Below are positions 20,906 to 27,669 of a stretch of DNA of 27,669 bases, one piece after another. Positions within the stretch are counted from its first letter, which is position 1. The number at the start of each line of letters is the position of its first letter. The position numbers were made by a program, and so were the translations under genes. This DNA is from Pleurotus djamor (lineage: Eukaryota; Basidiomycota; Agaricomycetes; Agaricales; Pleurotaceae), in NCBI GenBank assembly GCA_029747585.1, contig JAPEVF010000610.1, positions 1-27,669 on the forward strand. The letters are read 5' to 3'. The notes under the pieces are model-generated. The model was not told where the DNA came from. It saw only the letters and a program-made list of their open reading frames with translations, and ran no database searches.

Positions 20906-21828
20906 TCAGGTGTGAAGACTCTTACTGAGAGAGACAGTGACCAAATCACCATTAACGAGTTTCTCTGTAACACGTAGAACGATGAAGATCCCGCACCATG
21001 AAAGTAACGGCATAGTACATACTTGACTTGATGTAACCGCCCCAAACCGCCCCCTCTTCTGATGGCCAGGTTGAATCAGTGTTATAAAATCATTGAGAAG
21101 CTACATGGCACCTTACTAGAGTTTTCCCCAGCGGGCATGCATCGAGTGGCCGCTCCAGCACCACCTTCGTTGTTGGTGTTCTTTGGTTGCTCGTCGCAAC
21201 TTTGACCTACAAAAAGTCGTACAACATGGGAGACGGTGTCAGGAGCCGGACGGACATACCCGCGGTAGGGTTGGGGTCCCATTTATCACGAAGACCAGTC
21301 CTTGTGCTGCATCGATTCTTTCCGCGGCACTCAGAATCACCTCTGAGGCTGGCCGTTGAGTTGACTGTTACGATGTAGCGGTTGTCACCAGTCTTTCCGC
21401 CAGTTGTTTTGCCTGATTAAGAGTGGGTTTTAATGACTAAGAATACGGAAGACCACAGGGTACTCACAGTACCGATAGAAGCACCAGTTCTGACAAACAT
21501 TGGGGAAACTGGAGGGAAAAGCTAGGGCTGTCAACGAAAGATTATCCTCGATGGTCTCTCAAGAACATACACTGTACAGTCGATTTCGTAGGTGTTCAGG
21601 TCGGCGATCGTGACCAATCTCCTGTGAATTAAAGTAAAGGCGTAAAGAGAGGCTCAACACATTGGTTCAAGGTGGCACGCACGGAAGGATATCTGGTGCG
21701 AATTTGTCAAGTGTAGCACCGTCAGAGTCTCGCGGTGGTGGACCCGCGAGTACAGAAGGAACTACTTGCTCAGTCGGACTTGCGACGGCAAGCCAAGGAA
21801 GGACGGCGGCGATTAAGAAGAGCTGCAT
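20906..21828 (-). CDS. Secreted deoxyribonuclease, NucA/NucB type
   Basis: Seven exons join in phase to 191 aa: 21828-21683, 21621-21571, 21508-21468, 21412-21260, 21206-21117, 21058-21023, 20964-20906; introns are 53-62 bp with strong donors (GTATGT, GTGAGT, GTAAGG). A signal peptide, MQLFLIAAVLPWLAVA, starts the protein. Then come IDCTVFPNVCQNWCFYRYC, NRYIVTVN and ECRGKNRC, and the active-site block SCDEQPKNTNNEGG followed by RCMPAGENSKEGAVWG and NGDLVTVS. In bacterial NucB-type nucleases the CDE-P---EGG block supplies the catalytic Asp and Glu; here these would be D135, E136 and E144. Eight cysteines in the mature part suggest disulfides. Expected role: extracellular DNA degradation for nutrition or defence. 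No exon alone is recognisable as a frame. Confidence 0.85.
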
Positions 21829-22669
21829 ATCTGGGCCAAGTGGTTACTGGTCACTCGTAGGAGCATCAGCCCCCGACTTTTGTACGGCGGATGCAGAGGT
21901 ACGCCAGAAGGAGGTGTGCAAAAATAGAGTGGTTGGTACGTCTTCTCGAGGGTTAAGGCGAGAAGCACCTTTAGTCAAAGACTAGGATGAAGGGAAAGAC
22001 TGTCGAGCACCTATGACTTGTCCTAGAAGAGCCATGTTGAAGAAGCAAAAGGGAGACTGTTAGACTTCGCTGCCAACTAAGAGCCGTAGTAAACCAAAGA
22101 GAACAACGAGAGATTCGAGCTCGGAGAGTAAAGCCACGGTTGAAGCATTATTCCACCGCCATCGTCGGCGCGCACTGGGTTTGGGGGAGGAGATACTAGT
22201 ACGGATTGGCACCTGCCCAAGCCTCAGCGCTGCCAATTCTCCAGGCTTGCTCTAGTTTCTCTGTAAGACTGTGACTGAGTGCTTGAGTGAGCTTTGTGAG
22301 ACTCATCGTTGTGGGTCCATGCATTCGAGAACATGGGGCTGGTGTTCAAATCGAAATCATGAGTCACAGTCAAGGTCAAGGTGACGCGTTGGCTGACGTG
22401 ACGAACGTCTTTCAGGGGCTGAATCAGGAGGCTTAGACTCGGCCCTGGGCCGAGCGCTCATGCACATCAAATGCACACGCATCATGATGGAACTGGCAAC
22501 AACCACGTTACTACTCGAAGCTACAGCTTGTTCCCTCTCTCTCTCATCACGCCATCCTCACCGCTTTCTAACAGGAGGTCAGGTTCGTCCCTCAAACACC
22601 TGTGTAAGATATCTAACCTACCAGAGTCTCAGTGCACCGACAATCTACCCACCGTACTCTAAGAAGTAC
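21829..22669. promoter_or_regulatory. Divergent intergenic region between the nuclease and the F-box/LRR gene
   Basis: 841 bp between two divergent start codons. The plus frame is open in phase with the F-box/LRR gene from about 22460, so part of this could be coding if an upstream start is used. No clear TATA box was identified. The frame at 21662-21985 is antisense to exon 1 and upstream sequence of the nuclease gene. Confidence 0.45.
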
Positions 22670-23828
22670 ATGGATACGAACCATTACTCAGGCGCCAGAG
22701 TTGCGTCAAATTTACCACCGGAAGTCATCCAGATGATTGCGGGACTACTTGACACCCGTAGTGATCTTCTGAACTTGATCTTTGCTTCTAAATCGTTCTA
22801 CCAATTATTGGAAATATTCATTCTTCGCATTATCAAGTTCATGCTGCTCAAGGGAGAGCCAAGCCTCCCGTTGGTACGATTTACGGCATTCCTTACTCAA
22901 AATTGCATGGCTAGACGCCGTTCAAGTGTCCGAACGCTTCGAATATGGATAACGCACACGAAAGCGTCCGTCCTGGAGGACCATCTATCAGTTCTCGCCC
23001 AATTATTCCCATATCTTCCACTTCTCGAGTCGATTCAGCTAAGCGTGGTCAAGCCGCTTTCACAGCTTTCGTCGACATTGGCACTTGCTGAGGCGCCCTG
23101 TCTCTCACTGAAAAGCTTCCGACTTCGTTGGTATCCGAATCCGGGTCCTCCAATACAACTCAACGCCTTTCTCAGCTCTCAGCATCGGCTTCAGCATCTC
23201 GATCTTGACTGTAATGGACCAATAGCCGAACTACCTCATCTACCCAAACTAGTCTCGCTGAAAGTAAAGGCGTCGTGCCTCATCTCTTCGCTAGCGGTGA
23301 ACCCCTCAATCATCCATTTGAATGTCTGTTTCTCTGTGTCAGAGAGTGAGGCATCCGTTTTGAAGGGACCTATACCCGAACTCGAGAGTCTCGTCACCTT
23401 GTCATGTTCAGGCCGCTTCGGGTCGTCTTTTTGCGTGCTGCTCTCGCAAGCTAAGCAGCTGAAGAACTTGGAGCTGTACAGAGTACGTGATTTCCCTTTG
23501 TGTATCTCTGCAATAGTATCATGCTCTGCTAACATTCGCTACACAACAGTTTGAATTTTATGAAGGAGAGTTGGTCGACGCGATCCACAGCGCGAGTATT
23601 ACGCATGCTCGCCTCGTAGAAGGAGGGAACAATACCAAGACACCTTCAGCTAAGCAGTTTGATTGGTTCTCCCCGAGGCTTCAATGTGTTGAAGTGGGGG
23701 GAAGTATTGGGGGCATTGCAAGTCGCCTATATCGTGGGCAGAGTGAGCCCGTCAAGGTTCGTTGGGTCTATACCGCCGCGGACGTGTGGCGCAGCAGCGA
23801 CTGGGAATATGACGTGGGTTTAGAGTAG
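22670..23828 (+). CDS. F-box/leucine-rich-repeat-like protein
   Basis: Exons 22670-23482 and 23550-23828 join in phase 0 across a 67-bp intron (donor GTACGT, acceptor CAACAG) to 363 aa. An F-box-like start ASNLPPEVIQMIAGLLDT is near residue 12, followed by LLNLIFASKSFYQLL. The body has leucine-rich spacing typical of fungal F-box/LRR proteins: LFPYLPLLESIQLSVV, HRLQHLDLDCN, LPKLVSLKVK, KQLKNLELYRV. The predicted role is substrate recognition in an SCF ubiquitin ligase. The frame is open 70 codons further upstream, but the ATG at 22670 lies 14 residues before the F-box and is preferred. The gene converges on the aldo-keto reductase with 98 bp between stops. Confidence 0.75.
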
Positions 23829-23926
23829 AGTGACTGATTGTAAAGATGTACTCCGGCGCTCGAAGGTCGGAAGAATGGCTTTCTTTTTTACAGGTGTACA
23901 ACGACCTGTGCAGATACTCTACATGA

Positions 23927-25445
23927 CTACATCTTCGAATGCGTGACAGGTTGAACACTGGGCCTCTTCTCAGAGTAACCGGCCGATAGCATGAACGGAT
24001 TCGGGACCGTTCCATTTCCCTAGGAACGAGCAACCAATCCAACATCAGCGGCGGGCTCCGCAACGAGAACAAGAGTGAGTGATACATACAAAGATATTTC
24101 CTGGGAATCCAAGGTCGAACGGAACGACACTTTCCAAGTACTTGATTTGCTCATCCGAAAGACTGATGGATAGCGCTTCGATATTCGCTTTGAGCTGCTC
24201 GACCTTGCGTCCACCCACAATAGGGAAGACGTAGGGAGCCTTATGCATGACATACGCAATGGCCACTAGAACCCCGTTCAATCGACGCGAAGAGATCAAC
24301 CGACATTGGGAAATCACGAACCGGCTGTAATACTCTCAGCTCCAACTTCCTTAGCCACCTTCTCAAGTGCCCTAGACGCGTCGATTTCGACTTGAGAACG
24401 CTTCCAATCGCCTAGGTACATCGACCGTCCCTTCTCGCCTGAATCAAGCCTTCGTTTTTCCTCTTCATCGGTTCGAAGTTTCCCTGAAGCCAGAACGCCG
24501 AAGGGAGCGAGCGCCATACCTAGTCAGAGCGTCAGTGAAAAGAGAAAAAACTGCAGAAGAATGGATATGGAGTATAGGAAGCAAATTGACGGGAACGTAC
24601 CTTCTTCGCGTGCCATAGGTATGATATCTCTTTCGAAATCGCGAGTGATGATGTTCCACATGCCCTGGTAAATGACGAAGGGTGTTTTACCCGTGAAGCG
24701 GGCGTACATGTTAGCCTTGGAGACAACCCATGCAGGAGCATCCGAAATCCCCTACACAATTTTTTTTAAAACGGCCCATGACAACAGAGAAATGACTTGA
24801 AGACGTACCAGGTATAACACCTTGCCTTGAGAGACAAGGTTATGGAGGCCGTCCATGACTTCCTCGACAGACGACGAAAAATCCCAACAATGGACGTAAA
24901 GGATATCGATGTAGGATGTGCGAAGTTTCTTCAAGCTCGCTTCGACGGAGACGTGCAAATTTTTGAGAGAATTCCCAGCGGCGTTGATCTTGATTTTGTA
25001 GGCTTCATCGTGGCCCTTCCACGGCGTGGTGTACTGCGCGACGAGTTCATCAGAAAAGCCGACGGCATGAGCAGCAGAAAACACACCTTGGTAGCAATAA
25101 CGAGCTGATCGCGGATTCCACGAGTTTCAGCCCATTCCCCGATGAACATCTCCGATGTTTCGTCCTGACTACAGATCCGTGAGTTCCAACCGCTGTAGAA
25201 AGGTAGTGAGATGGATGAACGTACTAGTTACTGGCGGTATCAATAGAATTGCCGCCTAATTCAAAGAAGGCATCGAGGAGCTTGAAGCTGCTCTCCTTGT
25301 CCATCGCGCCCATGCCTTGACTAGACCAGGCGTCGCCGATGTTCATTCCACCGAGCTGGATGGGTGAGACTTGCAATCCAGCGCGGGCTGATAGTTTGCG
25401 GTAACGGCCGAGATAAGATGGTGGAGTGGGTGGAGACAAGCCCAT
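23927..25445 (-). CDS. Aldo-keto reductase, aryl-alcohol dehydrogenase type
   Basis: Seven exons join in phase to 381 aa: 25445-25225, 25168-25087, 25033-24809, 24751-24601, 24519-24322, 24265-24090, 24019-23927; introns are 53-81 bp. Family motifs are [86 protein letters not shown] and [10 protein letters not shown]. The AKR catalytic tetrad is present: Asp69, Tyr74, Lys101 and His149. Such enzymes use NADPH to reduce aryl aldehydes; relatives act on lignin-derived aromatics (fungal aryl-alcohol dehydrogenases) or in polyketide pathways (norsolorinic acid reductase). Length is normal for the family and no key residue is missing. No signal peptide, so likely cytosolic. No biosynthetic partner gene is adjacent. 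Confidence 0.93.
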
Positions 25446-25529
25446 GGTTGGTTGGCTTTTGTTTGAGTTGCGTTAGCTGGAGGGTTGTTGACGGTCGAAG
25501 ATAGGGAGAGTCGCAGTTGAAAGTGAATG

Positions 25530-25536
25530 TTATATA
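25530..25536 (-). promoter_or_regulatory. TATA box of the aldo-keto reductase gene
   Basis: TATATAA on the minus strand, 85-91 bp upstream of the ATG at 25445. The spacing suits a core promoter with a 5' UTR of about 50-60 bp. Confidence 0.45.
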
Positions 25537-27080
25537 GTTTTTCGTAGGTCCTGATAGGACAAGTGGGCTGTGAGTATTCGCTTCGCTTGCCGCTTCCTTG
25601 AGGGACACGCAATGAAGGCGTCGAGAGTAATACGGATGAGCGCTGCCCAAGTTCCCTAAGTTTGGTCCAACGTAGCCGACCGCAGAAACCATTCTTCAGG
25701 GATGTAACAGCATCTGTGAGTATAGATGAGGACGCGTAACGAGCACGGCAAGTCGTAAACTAGAGCTTCGAAGTCAGAAGGGGAATTGATAAATCCGAGC
25801 AAAGAGACCTACCTCTGCGTGTTCAATTGAGTTTTGATCGAGAACTTCGGGCGCTGCGCTTGATAGCTGATAGACCGCATGCGTGGACGCCAAGGAGGAG
25901 ATTCAGAAATACAACGAGGGATCGTATAACGTTATCTAGGAAGTTGAGGTGATCGTCCACCATACACCCGAGGCGTAATTTTCTCATGTGTACCTGACGG
26001 AAGGGTTGATCCACCGATATCTGGGCTTGTCGTGATCTGATGACCTGACGTGCGACAAGGACGTTAGAAGCTCTATGTTTCATAGTGTTGGCTTCGCGGC
26101 GATGATGATGGGCGCAGACCCGGATGTTGGGAAATGGGTGTTGGGAGCTAGGGATAGATTTACTATAAGGTCATGACACAGATGATGAATGACTGAATAC
26201 CTACCGTTCAACTGATGTTATAATACTCGGGATATATGGCACTTTCAAACCCTTCAAAGTTTTACCCAGTCTGCTGATGGTAACGTCGCGGCTGCGTGGA
26301 TACGTGTGGTTTCCTGAGCGGCGTAAGCATTCTCTCACTCATGTGGCGGCCGGATAGGGCACTGGGTACAACTCACAGAGGCTGAGTTACCAAGAGAGTG
26401 TTTATAGGCAAACGAAACAAGGCCGAAATGTCGTAACCGGGCAAGTCAAAAGTAGAGCCCGATGGGCTCTGCGTGTGGTTCATTGTACAGAGCACGAAGA
26501 ACTTCGAAATTCGAATGTTGACTTGAACCGTCACGGTGAATTTGTGCGCCACGTCGTTCTGATTCGTGCAAGGAACAGCTTGAACCCAGCATCCCAAAAC
26601 TAGAGCACCGGGCAGTTGCCAGTATTAGACCGGAGGTTACAGATAGCCACCCAAGAATCCTTGTAAGAATCATGCAGCTGGGAGATGCGATGACTGCTGT
26701 TTTGCACACCGCAGGATAGCCGTAACAAGCTCAAGCTTGGCTCAAGCAAACCGTACGCGTGAGTCGACCCAGCGCTTGTTTCCGGCAAATGCTGAAACAA
26801 CCGAGNGACCAACCTGAAATGGAATTTACATTCCATTCCATTCCATTAGGCCTGTGACTGTCCTTTGTATGAGGTTGACGAAATAGGAAACCGTCGATAC
26901 AAAGGCCTGTAAATCTGAGTTTAAACTTGGCTGGTACTGCAGGAAGCACGATTTTTGACAGTTTTTGACATATCCTATGTCGCGTGCGACTCGCGTGGCT
27001 CGTGGGGCTGCTCATGTAAGCAACGGAATGCCAACGATCGAGGATGCAACACCGACCGATGATTTTGTGTACCTCCTCCC
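25537..27080. other. About 1.5 kb with no confident gene
   Basis: Minus frames at 26083-25823 and 26709-26446 lack known domains. The second begins like a signal peptide (MILTRILGWLSVTSGLILA) and an overlapping frame is Cys-containing and coding-like down to 26373, so a small secreted-protein gene is possible but could not be assembled. A GTAGGT to CTCTAG stretch near 25757-25812 looks like a minus-strand intron without a clear gene. One N lies at 26806. Confidence 0.4.
26829..26847. repeat. Short (CATTC)n microsatellite
   Basis: Nearly four direct CATTC units in intergenic sequence. Confidence 0.7.
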
Positions 27081-27669
27081 ATGTCATCTCTTGGCCAGGA
27101 ACTTGCTCGCATACGTGCTTTGGATCCTTCGGAGGTCTCGAAACTCTTCGAGGATACTATCCCTCTCGACCTGCGGCCTTCGTCTAGTTTTCTTGACTCA
27201 CTGCCACTGGATTCTCGTGTCTTGGCCCTGCGCGTGTGCTTGTTACTCTTCGAGATCTCTGGGAAAACGCGGTGTCCACGCGAATTTCAGCTTCAAAGCA
27301 CGCTTGCGCTCTGTTCTGGACAAGACTGCTTGGTTGATGCTGGAACTGGCTCTGGGAAGACCCTTTGTGTCGTTCTCCCATTTCTTCTGGATCCTCGGGG
27401 GATTGTCATCACGGTCTCTCCTCTAAAGCGCCTTCAAAAGGCACAGGTACGATCTAGGCTACTGCTGCCCCTCCCTATGCCAATATATGCACCTATAGGT
27501 TGAAGAATTCGAGCGCTACGGAATCGAGACCATAGCTATAAATCAGGATACACCAAATGATGCCGAACTCTGGAAGGTACTTGGGCTCTGGCTTTAATAA
27601 CACCTTGCGGAGTCTCACGGCGTTTTCTGGCGCAGCGAATTGAAGATGGCCAAATCCCACACCTTGTCG
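27081..27669 (+). CDS. RecQ-like DEAD/DEAH-box helicase, N-terminal part (runs off the right edge)
   Basis: Exons 27081-27446, 27499-27576 and 27636 onward join in phase 0 (introns of 52 and 59 bp). After about 60 N-terminal residues come a Q-type motif CPREFQLQSTLAL, Walker A DAGTGSGKTL with Lys93, motif Ia VSPLKRLQKAQ and YGIETIAINQDTPNDAELWK, then RIEDGQIPHLV where the next strand leading to motif Ib would begin. This order and wording match the RecQ-like superfamily 2 helicases that are strongly expanded in Agaricomycetes genomes. The DEAH box and helicase C domain lie beyond the window. Expected activity is ATP-dependent nucleic-acid unwinding; whether this copy is functional or a repeat-associated one cannot be told from the fragment. 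Confidence 0.85.

Noticed and set aside
22320..22350. Possible tRNA B-box (ggtgttcaaatcgaaatc)
   Set aside because: It differs from the B-box consensus and no acceptor stem, A-box or anticodon arm can be folded around it; no tRNA gene was found anywhere in the window.
26446..26709. Small secreted protein on the minus strand
   Set aside because: The start looks like a signal peptide, but the frame with better coding quality is a different one and no splice joins them; kept only as a possibility in the intergenic entry.
1..27669. CRISPR arrays, rRNA genes, prokaryotic operons or phage elements
   Set aside because: No regularly spaced repeats, no rRNA-like conserved stretches and spliceosomal introns throughout; the sequence is nuclear fungal DNA.

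Overview
The window looks like a piece of a filamentous basidiomycete (Agaricomycetes) genome. Almost every convincing gene is broken by many introns of about 49-81 bp with GTRNGT-type donors and YAG acceptors, often with a CTRAY branch point. The gene families also fit: DUF6533 and DUF6534 membrane proteins, F-box proteins, an aryl-alcohol-dehydrogenase-type aldo-keto reductase, a secreted NucA/NucB-type nuclease and a RecQ-like helicase. Six isolated N bases indicate a draft assembly. All gene models were built by hand from frame and splice-phase continuity; no alignment or database search was run.

Left to right: the 5' end of a minus-strand F-box gene (1-298); about 3.1 kb without a convincing gene, holding a Helitron-like terminal hairpin (2218-2262); two tandem DUF6533 genes (3435-5246 and 5865-7659) with the same 15-exon structure; a convergent four-exon F-box gene (7844-9424); a gene-poor stretch; a many-exon DUF6534 gene (10776-12636); a divergent pair of coiled-coil proteins (13121-14072 minus, 14545-17312 plus); a weakly supported region (17313-19909); a single-exon gene of unknown function with a beta-repeat-like region (19910-20530); a seven-exon secreted NucA/NucB-type DNase (20906-21828); an F-box/LRR-like gene (22670-23828); a convergent seven-exon aldo-keto reductase (23927-25445); 1.6 kb without a confident gene; and the 5' end of a RecQ-like helicase (27081 to the right edge).

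The genes do not form one obvious pathway. The content reads as accessory, lineage-expanded material: three multi-pass membrane proteins of the DUF6533/DUF6534 type within 9.2 kb, three F-box proteins, a secreted nuclease, a redox enzyme and an expanded-type helicase. Several of these genes have exons far too short to stand out as open frames and are visible only when exons are joined by phase.
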